From positions 7,117 to 71,116 of the forward strand of contig CAKSSH010000002.1 in NCBI GenBank assembly GCA_934488695.1: a stretch of 64,000 nt of DNA. Direction: 5' to 3'. A program made the translations under genes and the position numbers. Positions within the stretch are counted from its first letter, which is position 1, and the number at the start of each line of letters is the position of its first letter. Shown one piece after another: positions 24,534 through 33,729 of this stretch. The notes beneath the pieces are model-generated. The model was not told the DNA's origin. It made no database searches and saw only the letters and a list, made by a program, of their open reading frames with translations. The DNA comes from an uncultured Oscillospiraceae bacterium. Its GTDB lineage: Bacteria; Bacillota; Clostridia; Oscillospirales; Ruminococcaceae.

Positions 24534-25058
24534 ATGGCTGAAGAGGCAAAATGGTACGTCGTTCACACCTATTCGGGCTATGAAAACAAGGTCATGTCGA
24601 CATTGGAGCAGACGATTGAGTCGCGCCATTTGCAGGATCGGTTTTTTGAGGTCCGGATTCCGACCGAAACGGTGCTGGAGGTCGGAAAAGACGGCAAAGA
24701 GAAAGAAGTGGAGCGGAAGCTTTTTCCGGGCTACGTCTTTGTCAAAATGATTATGTCTGATGAGTCCTGGTACATCGTGCGCAATACGCGCGGCGTTACC
24801 GGCTTTGTCGGTTCCGCGACCAAGCCGATCCCGCTGACCGAAGCGGAGGTCGCCAATTTGGGCGTGGAAAAAACCCAGGTCGAGGTCAATTACGCTGTCG
24901 GGGATACCGTTCAGATTGTTGGCGGAGCGCTGGAAGGCTTTACCGGAACGGTCGAGTCGATTGACGTAGAAAACAATGTTGTCAAGGTCATCGTTTCGAT
25001 GTTTGGCAGGAGCACACCTGCCGAGGTGGAGCTGCGCCAGGCTGTCCTGGTAAACTAA
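24534..25058 (+). CDS. nusG: Transcription elongation/termination factor NusG
   Basis: 174 aa. NGN domain (AKWYVVHTYSGYENKV) and C-terminal KOW domain (AVGDTVQIVGGALEGFTG). Binds RNA polymerase and couples it to the ribosome or Rho. The 100-base gap to rplK holds two small GC hairpins, possible feedback sites. Confidence 0.97.
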   Translation: MAEEAKWYVVHTYSGYENKVMSTLEQTIESRHLQDRFFEVRIPTETVLEVGKDGKEKEVERKLFPGYVFVKMIMSDESWYIVRNTRGVTGFVGSATKPIPLTEAEVANLGVEKTQVEVNYAVGDTVQIVGGALEGFTGTVESIDVENNVVKVIVSMFGRSTPAEVELRQAVLVN

Positions 25059-25158
25059 GCGGAGCTTTTCCGCTGACGCGCCCGTTTCGGGCGGCGTGTG
25101 GGAGGGGCAGAAATTTTTTATCAGCTGCTCCGATTGACCACTTTTGGAGGTGTAGAAA

Positions 25159-25584
25159 ATGGCACAGAAGGTTGTGGGGCTGATTAAGCTCCAGATTCCC
25201 GCCGGTAAAGCCACGCCGGCACCGCCTGTCGGACCGGCTCTCGGTCAGCACGGCGTCAACATCATGGCATTTACTAAGGATTTTAATGAGCGCACCAAGA
25301 ACGACGCGGGTCTGATTATCCCCGTTGTCATTACGGTATACGCTGACCGTTCCTTCTCTTTTGTTACCAAGACTCCGCCGGCAGCTGTTCTGATTAAGAA
25401 GGCCTGCGGGATTGAGACTGCGTCGGGCAGGCCCAACAGCAACAAGGTAGCAAAAATCACCAAGGAGCAGGTCAGAAAGATCGCGGAACAGAAGATGCCG
25501 GATCTCAATGCGGCTAATGTCGAATCGGCAATGAGCATGATTGCCGGTACGGCGCGCAGCATGGGGATCGAGGTCGTCGACTGA
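25159..25584 (+). CDS. rplK: Ribosomal protein L11
   Basis: 141 aa. Begins with the conserved [21 protein letters not shown] segment around the GTPase-centre Pro residues. GGAGG upstream. Paired with rplA. Confidence 0.98.
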   Translation: MAQKVVGLIKLQIPAGKATPAPPVGPALGQHGVNIMAFTKDFNERTKNDAGLIIPVVITVYADRSFSFVTKTPPAAVLIKKACGIETASGRPNSNKVAKITKEQVRKIAEQKMPDLNAANVESAMSMIAGTARSMGIEVVD

Positions 25585-25644
25585 TGCTCCCGGGTGGGAG
25601 GAAAATTCCGTTAATTACCACTCAATTAGGGAGGAACTTTTGAG

Positions 25645-26340
25645 ATGAAACACGGTAAGAATTATCAAGACAGTCAAAAACTGCTGGACCGTTCCAAGCT
25701 GTATGACAGTGCAGAGGCTCTGGCACTCTGTGTTCAGACTGCAAAGGCTAAGTTTGACGAAACGGTTGAGCTGCACATTCGTTTGGGCGTCGATTCGCGT
25801 CATGCCGATCAGCAGGTTCGCGGTGCCATCGTGCTGCCGAACGGAACCGGTAAATCGGTGAAGGTTTGCGTTTTCGCTAAGGGCGACAATGCCAAGGCGG
25901 CCGAAGAGGCCGGTGCTGAAATTGTCGGTGCCGAAGAGCTGGTTCAGAAGATTCAAAGCGAGAATTTCATGGACTTTGACGTGGTTATCGCCACCCCGGA
26001 TATGATGGGCTTGGTCGGACGTCTCGGTAAGGTGCTGGGCCCCCGCGGCTTAATGCCGAACCCTAAGGCCGGCACGGTCACCATGGATGTTGCCAGGGCT
26101 GTAAATGAAGCCAAGGCCGGTAAAATCGAGTATCGTTTGGATAAGACGAATATTATTCACTGCCCCATCGGAAAAGCTTCGTTCGGCGCTGAAAAGCTCG
26201 GCGAAAACTTTGAGGCGTTGATCGGCGCGGTCATTAAGGCACGTCCGGCTGCTACGAAGGGTCAGTACATCAAGTCCTGTGTCCTTTCTACAACGATGGG
26301 CCCCGGCATCCGGATTAACACCGCAAAATACGGCGCGTAA
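25645..26340 (+). CDS. rplA: Ribosomal protein L1
   Basis: 231 aa. [21 protein letters not shown], the L1 signature, is present. L1 forms the L1 stalk and usually represses its own L11-L1 mRNA. Ends the operon before a strong terminator. Confidence 0.98.
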   Translation: MKHGKNYQDSQKLLDRSKLYDSAEALALCVQTAKAKFDETVELHIRLGVDSRHADQQVRGAIVLPNGTGKSVKVCVFAKGDNAKAAEEAGAEIVGAEELVQKIQSENFMDFDVVIATPDMMGLVGRLGKVLGPRGLMPNPKAGTVTMDVARAVNEAKAGKIEYRLDKTNIIHCPIGKASFGAEKLGENFEALIGAVIKARPAATKGQYIKSCVLSTTMGPGIRINTAKYGA

Positions 26341-26384
26341 ATTCGGATTTTACAAATTTTGTTTTCGGAAGAAATATTTTACAG

Positions 26385-26426
26385 CTTAAAGTATTTTGCC
26401 GTTCGGCAAAATACTTTAAGTTTTTT
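26385..26426 (+). terminator. Terminator after rplA
   Basis: 16-bp perfect stem (26385-26400 with 26405-26420), loop GTTC, T6. It separates L11-L1 from everything downstream. Confidence 0.95.
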
Positions 26427-26486
26427 AAGGGGCCGTTCGGCGGGACAAGGGTTTTTGATTCAAACGACAGGATACGGGTGGTTTTT

Positions 26487-27509
26487 ATGAAGAGGAAAAA
26501 ATGGGCAGACATCGCAAAATCGTTTGCCATCATCGGGGTTCTTGTCGGACACACCCCGGGAATCCCCGGCTTTTTGGCTAGATTTATTTATAGCTTCCAT
26601 ATGCCGCTTTTCTTTATTTTGAGCGGATATTTTATGAAGGACACCGAGAACATAAAGAAATCGGTAAAAAAAGATGCTAAGGGGATGCTGATACCCTATG
26701 CGGTTACCTGTGTCATAATCATTTTCTTGGCGGCTGTTTTGGCGTTTTTAAAGGATCAAGAGGTGCTGACGTCCGTAAAACAGTGGACGATTGCCGCTCT
26801 TTACGGCAGCGGCGGGCCGGTTGCCGTTCCGAAAATAAAATGGATAGGCGCTCTGTGGTTTTTGCTGGCACTTTTCTTTGCAAAGTTGATTATTTATCTG
26901 ACCGAAGCGCTCGGCAAATATCAGTGGGCTGCCGTTTTTGCGATTGCTTACATAGGGTATGCAACGGCGCGCCTGTTTTGGCTGCCGATGAGCATCCAGG
27001 CGGGAATGACCGCTTCGATGTATGTTTATATCGGGAAAATCATCCATAAAAACGACCTGTTTACAAAATCGTTTTGCTCTGGGAAAACAGCGTTGTATAT
27101 TTTTGCCCCGGCTCTTTGGGCGTTTTGTATCATGTTCTGCGGCAGGCTCTATATGGTTGAAAATTTTTACGGCAACGGATTGCTTGACATTTTCGGCAGC
27201 ATAGCTGCTGCCTTTACGCTGGTTTGGCTTTCGATGCTGATTGAAAAATACATTCCGATTGTAAAAAATGTGCTGGCCTATATAGGGTCAATCACCCTGG
27301 TGATCCTCTGCGCTCATATAACGGAGCTTAATGTTTTCCCGTGGCCGGCTTTGTTTCGGATATTGAGAATTAAATGGACCTGGTGGATCGAGCTGTCGAT
27401 TCGATTTGTGCTGGTCGCGCTTATGTGCGCGGTGCTCCGTGTTATTCCTGTTATAAACCGCGTGTATTTCCCGAAACGGAAAAAACGTGCTGCCGCGGCC
27501 TGCGCGTAA
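26487..27509 (+). CDS. Acyltransferase-3 family membrane protein
   Basis: 340 aa from the ATG at 26487 (a GTG at 26478 is an alternative). About ten membrane helices; the N-terminal WADIAKSFAIIGVLVGHT carries the family's conserved His, and FIYSFHMPLFFILSGYF the helix after it. Such proteins O-acetylate surface glycans or lipids. It sits alone between rplA and rplJ, a place normally without genes, and looks more A/T-rich than its neighbours, which suggests insertion. No clear promoter or terminator of its own. Confidence 0.88.
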   Translation: MKRKKWADIAKSFAIIGVLVGHTPGIPGFLARFIYSFHMPLFFILSGYFMKDTENIKKSVKKDAKGMLIPYAVTCVIIIFLAAVLAFLKDQEVLTSVKQWTIAALYGSGGPVAVPKIKWIGALWFLLALFFAKLIIYLTEALGKYQWAAVFAIAYIGYATARLFWLPMSIQAGMTASMYVYIGKIIHKNDLFTKSFCSGKTALYIFAPALWAFCIMFCGRLYMVENFYGNGLLDIFGSIAAAFTLVWLSMLIEKYIPIVKNVLAYIGSITLVILCAHITELNVFPWPALFRILRIKWTWWIELSIRFVLVALMCAVLRVIPVINRVYFPKRKKRAAAACA

Positions 27510-27548
27510 AAATAAATTGCGGGATTTGCAGGTTTTTTGAAAAAAGTC

Positions 27549-27577
27549 TTGACAAATCGAAAGACAGCGTGTAAAAT
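27549..27577 (+). promoter_or_regulatory. Promoter of rplJ-rplL
   Basis: TTGACA (27549-27554), 17 bp, TAAAAT (27572-27577), 167 bases before rplJ. Confidence 0.85.
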
Positions 27578-27584
27578 AATAGTG

Positions 27585-27722
27585 TTGTCGATTCCAAAGA
27601 CAGCAGGTGCAATTTTTTGCTGAAAGGGCAATGCCCGCCGGCCGAGGAAGAGATTCATCAAAAGTTTGTCGCTTGTGATGTTTCAAAGCTCTTCCTGCCA
27701 TGCGGGAAGAGCTTTTTTGACT
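27585..27722 (+). promoter_or_regulatory. Ribosomal protein L10 leader
   Basis: The leader has the layout of the Firmicutes L10 leader: an AAAGACAGCAGGTGC arm, GCAATGCCCGCCGGCCGAGG, and a final stem. Known role of the family: L10(L12)4 binds this RNA and shuts down its operon. The last hairpin (27685-27695 with 27705-27715, then T6) is an intrinsic terminator, so control here is probably attenuation. Confidence 0.8.
27685..27718 (+). terminator. Attenuator in the L10 leader
   Basis: 11-bp stem (27685-27695 / 27705-27715), 8-nt loop, T6 run, 26 bases before the rplJ start. Confidence 0.8.
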
Positions 27723-27743
27723 TCGATGCAGGAGGTGAAACAA

Positions 27744-28247
27744 ATGCCCAGTGAAAAGGTATTGCAGGAAAAAAAGCAGCTGGTGGCTGAACTGATTGAA
27801 AAGATTAAATCGGCTCCGGCCGGCGTTTTGGTCAACTATATCGGTATCAACGTTGCGGATGACACTCGTCTGCGTCGGGAGCTGAGAGAGGCCGGCGTCG
27901 AATACACCGTTGTCAAGAACACCATGCTCCGTTTTGCTTTCAATGAGCTCGGTATGTCCGAGCTGGACGAGCAGCTGAACGGGACGACCGCGATCGCGAT
28001 CAGTCATGAAGATCCGATGGCGGCTGCGAGAATCGTTTGCAAATATGCCAAGGAGATCGAAGGAGACATCTATTCGGTGAAGGCCGGATTTATGGACGGA
28101 AAGGCGATTGACGCCGCAACCGTTACCGAGATTGCCAACATTCCTCCCAAGGAAGTGCTGGTTGCCAAAATGCTCGGAAGTCTCAATTCCCCGATCGTCG
28201 GCCTTGCAATGGTCCTCAATCAGATTGCGGAAAAGCAGTCTGCGTAA
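27744..28247 (+). CDS. rplJ: Ribosomal protein L10
   Basis: 167 aa. Start 27744 after GGAGG; the N-terminal RNA-binding domain has YTVVKNTMLRFA. C-terminal helix anchors L12 dimers. Longer frames from 27666 run through the leader hairpin and are rejected. Confidence 0.96.
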   Translation: MPSEKVLQEKKQLVAELIEKIKSAPAGVLVNYIGINVADDTRLRRELREAGVEYTVVKNTMLRFAFNELGMSELDEQLNGTTAIAISHEDPMAAARIVCKYAKEIEGDIYSVKAGFMDGKAIDAATVTEIANIPPKEVLVAKMLGSLNSPIVGLAMVLNQIAEKQSA

Positions 28248-28335
28248 TCGAAACGTACGGGTTTCAAAACTGCGCGTAGCGTAATTTACTGAATTCGCAT
28301 TGCGAAAAATACAAAAAAATTGGAGGAAAAATATC

Positions 28336-28710
28336 ATGGCATCTGAGAAGATCCTGGCGATGATCGAAGAGGTCAAAGCCCTTACCGTTCTTGAGCTCAA
28401 TGAGCTCGTTAAAGCCCTTGAAGAGGAGTTTGGCGTTTCCGCTGCTGCCGCTGTTGTTGCGGCTCCCGCTGCCGGCGGTGAAGCTGCGGCTGCCGAGAAG
28501 GATTCGTTTGACGTTGTTCTGGCTGAAATCGGCGAGAATAAGATGGCTGTTATTAAGGCTGTCAAGGAAATCACCGGTCTGGGCCTGAAGGAGTCCAAGG
28601 AGCTGGTTGAGGCTGCTCCGAAGGCTCTCAAAGAGGGCGCTGCCAAGGCAGAGGCTGAAGAGATTAAGACCAAGCTGGAAGAAGCCGGCGCAAAGGTCGA
28701 GCTCAAATAA
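28336..28710 (+). CDS. rplL: Ribosomal protein L7/L12
   Basis: 124 aa. N-terminal dimer helix, Ala-rich hinge ([19 protein letters not shown]), C-terminal domain with [21 protein letters not shown] that contacts translation GTPases. TGGAGG before the start. Ends its operon; rpoB does not follow. Confidence 0.98.
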   Translation: MASEKILAMIEEVKALTVLELNELVKALEEEFGVSAAAAVVAAPAAGGEAAAAEKDSFDVVLAEIGENKMAVIKAVKEITGLGLKESKELVEAAPKALKEGAAKAEAEEIKTKLEEAGAKVELK

Positions 28711-28731
28711 GGTTTGCCATATCGGCAAAGC

Positions 28732-28762
28732 AAAGGGCGCGGAAGAATCCGCGCCCTTTTTT
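28732..28762 (+). terminator. Terminator after rplL
   Basis: 12-bp stem (28732-28743 with 28748-28759), loop AGAA, T6. Confidence 0.92.
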
Positions 28763-28772
28763 ACGAGAAAAT

Positions 28773-28802
28773 GCGCAGCGGCAAAAGCTTTTGCCGCTGC
28801 GC
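28773..28802 (-). terminator. 30-bp palindrome, probable terminator of the EEP gene
   Basis: Perfect, loopless palindrome centred at 28787/28788; read leftward it is followed by ATTTTCT. It faces the rplL terminator at this convergent junction. Confidence 0.6.
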
Positions 28803-28859
28803 GTAACGTTTTTATTTGTTCGCGGCGCCCAAAATCATACCGCGGGAAAACAGCCGCAG

Positions 28860-29645
28860 CTACCGGACAGGGATATCCTTGAGCGCAAGGGTGGCCAATA
28901 CCGGATAATGATCCGAAATAGGCTTTCCGTTTACCTGTTGACGAAGGATTTTATAGGAAGAAACGGAAAATTCCCTGCGGCCGGCCATGCAGTAGTCGAT
29001 GGGGAGACCGTGGCAGGATTCATTGGAGTATTCTCCCTCAAAGCCGTGGAAGGTCGGCCCGCTGTCGCTGTCGGCAGCTGCCTTTTTGGCGTCTTCAAAA
29101 TGCTGCGTGCAGAAAAGGTATGCATCGGAGCCTTCAACGGCATTGAAGTCGCCTGTCAGCAGGGTCGGCAGGTGTAAGCCCGCGGCGCGCTCCAGCACCA
29201 TTTTCAGCATGGGAATCTGCGCCTGGTCGCAGAGTGCCAAGTGCAGGTTGAAAAAGGAGAGCTTTCGCTGCGTTTCGCGGTCAAGTAGCACCGCATAGGT
29301 GCAAATGCGCGGATATTGCTCGCCCCAGCCGGTCGAACCGAAAGCGCCACTCGGGGAAAGGGCAAAGGTCTCGGTGGAAAGGAGATCAAAGCGGGCTTTT
29401 TTATAAAAAATCACGCAGTGCTCCGGGTCGGCAATGTTTTCTCGCTTTTCTCCGACGGCGCCGTATTCGGGCAGCGCATCGATCAAAAAGTTTTTCCAAG
29501 TCAGGGTGGTCTCCTGGGTGCCGATGAGATCGGGCATCCATTCGCGGTACAGCGCTTTTACGCGCGGCATGCGCTGCGCAATGGCATTATCGCCGTTTCC
29601 CCAGCAACAAAGATTGCTGCTCATCAGCGTAAAGCTTTTTTCCAT
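28860..29645 (-). CDS. Endonuclease/exonuclease/phosphatase-fold hydrolase
   Basis: 261 aa. EEP fold: MSSNLCCWG near the start, GTQETT (metal Glu), LHLALCDQA, TGDFNAVEGSDAY (catalytic Asp/Asn) and the final SDHYPV. All Mg-site residues are present. Substrates of such stand-alone proteins range from nucleic acids to phospholipids and sugar phosphates, so none is assigned. No signal peptide. GGGAGGA lies upstream. It is transcribed against the ribosomal genes, separating rplL from rpsJ. Confidence 0.88.
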   Translation of the reverse strand: MEKSFTLMSSNLCCWGNGDNAIAQRMPRVKALYREWMPDLIGTQETTLTWKNFLIDALPEYGAVGEKRENIADPEHCVIFYKKARFDLLSTETFALSPSGAFGSTGWGEQYPRICTYAVLLDRETQRKLSFFNLHLALCDQAQIPMLKMVLERAAGLHLPTLLTGDFNAVEGSDAYLFCTQHFEDAKKAAADSDSGPTFHGFEGEYSNESCHGLPIDYCMAGRREFSVSSYKILRQQVNGKPISDHYPVLATLALKDIPVR

Positions 29646-29675
29646 TCTGTTATCCTCCCGCTTGCCTTTTCTTTT

Positions 29676-29704
29676 ATTTTAAAAAAACCCGATACGGAAA
29701 TCAA
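29676..29704 (-). promoter_or_regulatory. Promoter of the EEP gene
   Basis: TTGATT (29704-29699), 17 bp, TAAAAT (29681-29676). Confidence 0.7.
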
Positions 29705-29816
29705 GACAAATAATGCGCTTTTTCGGACAAAAAATGCACGAAAAACCGCTCACCCGGCGTTGTGCATATTTCACAAAAAATTGAAAAAAATTTTTCTACA
29801 TTTTCTCAAAAAAAGC

Positions 29817-29845
29817 TTGCAATTTAAGGAACAATCCTATATAAT
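29817..29845 (+). promoter_or_regulatory. Promoter of the S10-spc-alpha superoperon
   Basis: TTGCAA (29817-29822), 17 bp, TATAAT (29840-29845). No stronger promoter is seen before rpsJ. Confidence 0.85.
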
Positions 29846-29851
29846 AGATAG

Positions 29852-30195
29852 GCGAGACTGCACAAGATATGCGTTGAAGCGGGAGGTTGCTGCCGGTATG
29901 GCAGGGAATTTCCGCCGAGTATGTCCGATTTCAAACCGGGCGACATCAATACCGACACAGGTTCTGTGAATCAGCCGAGCGGCATTATTATGCGAAAAAT
30001 GCGCTCTTCGGCGGGTGTTTATGTGGTTCAGTCCGGAAAACTTGGGGTTGCAGGTTTTCCGGTTTTTCCTTGGGGTCATGTGAAACGCACGGCGCCGTGG
30101 AAATGATAAACACGGGGTTTCCCGTGTTTTTGAATCATAGGAACGGGTTTTGGATTGATCAGCGTTGCCCTACAATGTTAAGGGAGGCGATTTCA
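29852..30195 (+). promoter_or_regulatory. Long 5' leader of rpsJ with attenuator-like hairpins
   Basis: About 340 untranslated bases. Near the end CACGGCGCCGTG (30088-30099) is followed by a terminator-like hairpin, AAACACGGG (30108-30116) with CCCGTGTTT (30121-30129), running into T5. The CCGTG of the first element can instead pair with CACGG of the second, giving mutually exclusive structures. A 61-codon frame (29921-30106) lies inside but has no ribosome-binding site. Inference: transcription attenuation by a ribosomal protein, position-equivalent to the E. coli S10 leader but not alike in sequence. Confidence 0.55.
30108..30131 (+). terminator. Terminator-like hairpin in the S10 leader
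   Basis: 9-bp perfect stem, GTTT loop, TTTTT run ending at 30131, 64 bases before the rpsJ start. Confidence 0.6.
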
Positions 30196-30507
30196 GTGGC
30201 AGTTACTCAGAAAATCAGAATCAGACTCAAGGGCTATGACCATCAGTTGGTGGATCAGTCGGCCGAGAAGATCGTTGAGACGGCGAGAAAGGCCGGCGCA
30301 AAGGTTTCCGGACCGATTCCTCTTCCGACCGAGAAAGAGGTCGTGACCATTCTTCGAGCGGTCCATAAGTATAAGGACAGCCGGGAACAGTTTGAGATGA
30401 GAACACACAAGAGACTGATTGACGTTGTCCGTCCGTCCAATGACGTGGTGGATGCGCTGACCAAGCTCCAGCTGCCTGCCGGTGTGGACATCGAGATCAA
30501 GTATTGA
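30196..30507 (+). CDS. rpsJ: Ribosomal protein S10
   Basis: 103 aa. GTG start with AGGGAGG upstream; an ATG at 30175 would place that site inside the gene. [14 protein letters not shown] and the ...[10 protein letters not shown] segment identify S10, which also serves as NusE in antitermination. Confidence 0.96.
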   Translation: MAVTQKIRIRLKGYDHQLVDQSAEKIVETARKAGAKVSGPIPLPTEKEVVTILRAVHKYKDSREQFEMRTHKRLIDVVRPSNDVVDALTKLQLPAGVDIEIKY

Positions 30508-30572
30508 TTTCGATGAGCGGGTCATGTTGGCCTTTCGGGGTCAACCAATAACCAATTTGGAGGTAGAAAAAA

Positions 30573-31205
30573 ATGCAAAAAGCGATTATCGGCAAAAAGG
30601 TCGGTATGACGCAGCTCTTCGATGAGAAGGGCAAGGTCGTTCCCGTGACCGTTGTGGAAGCGGGCCCCTGTGTTGTCGTCCTGAAAAAGACGATCGAAAA
30701 CGACGGCTATGCGGCCGTGCAGTTCGGTTTTGGCGACATCCGGGACAAAAACGTCAACAAGCCGAGAAAAGGTCACTTTGCTAAGGCAAATGTTGCCAAC
30801 AAGAGAACCTTGAGAGAGTTTCGTTTTGAGGATTGCGACAAGGTTTCGGTCGGGGATATCATCCGGGCAGATGCTTTTGTCGTTGGAGACAAGGTCGATG
30901 TTGTCGGCACCGGAAAAGGAAAAGGCTATGCCGGTGTTATTAAGAGACACGGCTTTGCACGTCTGAAGGAAACGCACGGTACCGGACCGGTTGCACGTCA
31001 TGCCGGCTCCAACGGCGCCTGCTCCGATCCTTCGAGAGTGATGAAGGGCAAGAAGCTGCCGGGCCATATGGGCGCCGGGAGAGTGACGGTCCAGAATCTT
31101 GAAGTGGTTAAAATTGATGTAGAAAACAATCTGATTGCACTGAAGGGTGCCATTCCCGGTCCGAAGAACGGGATTGTCTGCATTTCCGACAGTGTTAAGG
31201 CGTAA
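30573..31205 (+). CDS. rplC: Ribosomal protein L3
   Basis: 210 aa. [15 protein letters not shown] at the N-terminus and the [18 protein letters not shown] extension toward the peptidyl-transferase centre. GGAGG upstream. Confidence 0.97.
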   Translation: MQKAIIGKKVGMTQLFDEKGKVVPVTVVEAGPCVVVLKKTIENDGYAAVQFGFGDIRDKNVNKPRKGHFAKANVANKRTLREFRFEDCDKVSVGDIIRADAFVVGDKVDVVGTGKGKGYAGVIKRHGFARLKETHGTGPVARHAGSNGACSDPSRVMKGKKLPGHMGAGRVTVQNLEVVKIDVENNLIALKGAIPGPKNGIVCISDSVKA

Positions 31206-31222
31206 GGAAGGGAGGAAGCACA

Positions 31223-31849
31223 ATGCCACAGGTTAAGGTTTTTGATATGTCCGGCAATGAGGTTTCCAAAATGAGACTGTCCAAGACGGTTTTCGGTATC
31301 GAGCCGAACAAGACCGTTATGCACGCCGCAGTCGTAAATTACCTCGCCAATCAGCGTCAGGGCACGCAGTCTACGTTGACCCGTACCGAGGTCAGCGGCG
31401 GCGGCCGGAAGCCCTGGAGACAAAAGGGAACGGGCCACGCTCGTCAGGGCTCTATCCGCGCTCCTCAGTGGAGACACGGCGGTATTGCTCTCGGCCCCAA
31501 GCCTCGCGATTACAGCTATTCCCTGAACAAAAAGGTCAAGAAGCTGGCACTGCTCTCGGCTCTGTCGAGCAAGGTGCTGGATAAGGATCTGATTGTGGTC
31601 GATAAGATTGCCTTTGAGGAAATCAAGACCAAGAAAATGGTCGAAATGCTCCGTGCGCTCGGCGCCGATAAAAAGGTTCTGATTGTTATGCCGGCTGTGG
31701 AGGAGAGCGTGATTAGAAGCGCTGCCAACCTTCCCGGTGTGACCACGGCGCTGTACAACACCATCAGCACTTATGACATTCTGAATCACGACAAGCTGAT
31801 TCTGGCGAAAGACGCTGTGCTGAAAATCGAGGAGGTGTATGATAAATGA
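31223..31849 (+). CDS. rplD: Ribosomal protein L4
   Basis: 208 aa. [18 protein letters not shown] marks the tunnel-lining loop. In E. coli L4 represses the S10 operon. Stop overlaps rplW by ATGA. Confidence 0.97.
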   Translation: MPQVKVFDMSGNEVSKMRLSKTVFGIEPNKTVMHAAVVNYLANQRQGTQSTLTRTEVSGGGRKPWRQKGTGHARQGSIRAPQWRHGGIALGPKPRDYSYSLNKKVKKLALLSALSSKVLDKDLIVVDKIAFEEIKTKKMVEMLRALGADKKVLIVMPAVEESVIRSAANLPGVTTALYNTISTYDILNHDKLILAKDAVLKIEEVYDK

Positions 31850-32142
31850 AAACCGCTCGCGACATTATCTTGAAGCCGATCATCACGGAAGAAAGCGTTT
31901 CGGGACTGGCTTCCAAAAAATACACCTTTGCCGTTGCTGTCGACGCGACCAAGATTGATATCAAAAGAGCCTGCGAAGAGATTTTTCCGGGCGTGACGGT
32001 CAAAAAGGTCTGCACCCAAAACTATAACGGCAAACTGAAAAGAATGGGCAGAAACGAGGGCTATCGTCCGGATTGGAAAAAAGCTATCGTAACGGTTACC
32101 GAGGACTCCAAGACGATTGAGTTCTTTGACAACCTTGCCTAA
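31846..32142 (+). CDS. rplW: Ribosomal protein L23
   Basis: 98 aa. Starts with a [17 protein letters not shown] segment; [15 protein letters not shown] loop. Forms the docking site at the tunnel exit. Coupled to rplD. Confidence 0.97.
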   Translation: MKTARDIILKPIITEESVSGLASKKYTFAVAVDATKIDIKRACEEIFPGVTVKKVCTQNYNGKLKRMGRNEGYRPDWKKAIVTVTEDSKTIEFFDNLA

Positions 32143-32171
32143 GCCGATACCGAAACAACAAGGCAGGTTAT

Positions 32172-32192
32172 GGGTCCCGGCCATCGGGACCC
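32172..32192 (+). promoter_or_regulatory. Hairpin between rplW and rplB
   Basis: GGGTCCC (32172-32178) with GGGACCC (32186-32192) in a 77-base gap. No T run; may be a processing or feedback site. Confidence 0.35.
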
Positions 32193-32219
32193 GCAAAGCC
32201 GAACAGGAGAGTGAAATCA

Positions 32220-33053
32220 ATGGCAATAAAGAGCTATAAGCCTACTTCGCCGTCGAGACGTTCCATGACAGTCTCCGACTTTTCCGAGCTGACGAAAAAG
32301 GCTCCCGAAAAGTCCTTGCTTTCAAAGAACGGCAAGACCAACGGCAGAAACAGCTACGGCAGAATTACCGTCCGTCATCGTGGCGGTGCGAATAAGAGAA
32401 AGTTCAGAATTATCGACTTCAAGAGAGACAAGGCCGGGATTCCCGCCACAGTGCTTTCGCTGGAGTATGATCCTAACCGCAGCGCGCACATTGCGCTGGT
32501 TTCCTATGCGGACGGAGAGAAGAGATACATTCTGGCTCCGGTCGGCCTGAAGGTCGGCGATACAGTGGTTTCGGGCGCTGATGCGGACATTAAGCCGGGC
32601 AACGCTCTGCCGCTTGCCAACATTCCGGTTGGTACTTTTATTCACAATATCGAGCTGTATCCCGGTAAGGGCGCGCAGCTTGCCAGATCGGCCGGCATTA
32701 TGGCTCAGCTGATGGCGAAGGAGGGCGCATACGCGCTGATCCGGCTGCCCTCGGGCGAGCTGAGAAATGTGCCGGTAAACGGCATGGCCACCATCGGTCA
32801 GGTCGGCAATATCGATCATGAGAACGTCAGCATCGGTAAGGCCGGCAGAAAGCGTCATATGGGTTGGCGTCCGACCGTCAGAGGCTCGGTCATGAACCCC
32901 TGCGACCACCCGCACGGCGGTGGTGAAGGCAAGTCGCCGGTCGGCAGACCGGGCCCTGTGACTCCTTGGGGCAAGCCCGCACTCGGTTATAAGACCCGCG
33001 CTAAGCACAAGAGCTCCGATAAGCTCATTGTCAAGCGCCGCAACGGCAAATAA
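32220..33053 (+). CDS. rplB: Ribosomal protein L2
   Basis: 277 aa. [13 protein letters not shown] holds the conserved His of the peptidyl-transferase region, with Cys where E. coli has Val. Start 32220 (MAIKSYKP) after AGGAG; the GTG at 32211 is too close to that site. Confidence 0.97.
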   Translation: MAIKSYKPTSPSRRSMTVSDFSELTKKAPEKSLLSKNGKTNGRNSYGRITVRHRGGANKRKFRIIDFKRDKAGIPATVLSLEYDPNRSAHIALVSYADGEKRYILAPVGLKVGDTVVSGADADIKPGNALPLANIPVGTFIHNIELYPGKGAQLARSAGIMAQLMAKEGAYALIRLPSGELRNVPVNGMATIGQVGNIDHENVSIGKAGRKRHMGWRPTVRGSVMNPCDHPHGGGEGKSPVGRPGPVTPWGKPALGYKTRAKHKSSDKLIVKRRNGK

Positions 33054-33074
33054 GGCTGAAAGGAGGCAACTGAA

Positions 33075-33356
33075 TTGGGTAGAAGTATTAAAAAAGGCCC
33101 TTATGTACAAGAGGCCCTGTATAAGAGAATCACTGCAATGAACGACGCAGGAGAGAAGCGCGTCCTCAAGACCTGGGACAGAGCTTCCACCATTTTCCCC
33201 GAATTCGTCGGACATACCATTGCCGTCCACAACGGACGCAAGCATGTCCCTGTCTATATCACGGAGGACATGGTCGGCCATAAGCTGGGAGAGTTTGCCC
33301 CCACCAGAACCTTTAAAGGTCACTCGGGCAGCAAAACTTCCAACACCGGTAACTAA
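33075..33356 (+). CDS. rpsS: Ribosomal protein S19
   Basis: 93 aa. TTG start with AGGAGG 8 nt upstream. [14 protein letters not shown] and [12 protein letters not shown] are S19 signatures. Confidence 0.97.
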   Translation: MGRSIKKGPYVQEALYKRITAMNDAGEKRVLKTWDRASTIFPEFVGHTIAVHNGRKHVPVYITEDMVGHKLGEFAPTRTFKGHSGSKTSNTGN

Positions 33357-33382
33357 GAGAGGCCGAAAGGAGGAACGAAATC

Positions 33383-33718
33383 ATGGAAGCAAGAGCTTAC
33401 CTCAGATATGCTCGCATTTCGCCGAGAAAGGTGCAGATCGTTTTGGATCTGATCCGCGGTCAGGACGTCAATAAGGCAATGGCCATTCTGCGGCACACCC
33501 CGAAGGCGGCGTCGGAACTGCTGGAAAAACTTCTGAAATCGGCCATCGCAAACGCGGAAAACAATCACAACATGGATAAAACCAAGCTGTATGTTGCAGA
33601 GTGCTTCGTTTGCCCCGGTCCGACCATGAAGCGCATCAGACCCCGTGCACAGGGCAGAGCATTCAGAGTATTGAAAAGATCGTCACACATTACCCTCGTT
33701 CTGAAGGAAAAGGAATAA
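33383..33718 (+). CDS. rplV: Ribosomal protein L22
   Basis: 111 aa. [19 protein letters not shown] and the hairpin loop [14 protein letters not shown] that lines the exit tunnel. Confidence 0.97.
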   Translation: MEARAYLRYARISPRKVQIVLDLIRGQDVNKAMAILRHTPKAASELLEKLLKSAIANAENNHNMDKTKLYVAECFVCPGPTMKRIRPRAQGRAFRVLKRSSHITLVLKEKE

Positions 33719-33729
33719 GGAGGCAAACT

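Noticed and set aside
27288..28733. 481-codon minus-strand frame opposite rplJ-rplL
   Set aside because: Crosses the L10 leader, promoter and two sure ribosomal genes; antisense artefact.
29921..30106. 61-codon frame in the S10 leader as a protein gene
   Set aside because: No ribosome-binding site and it overlaps likely RNA structure; kept only as a possible leader peptide remark.
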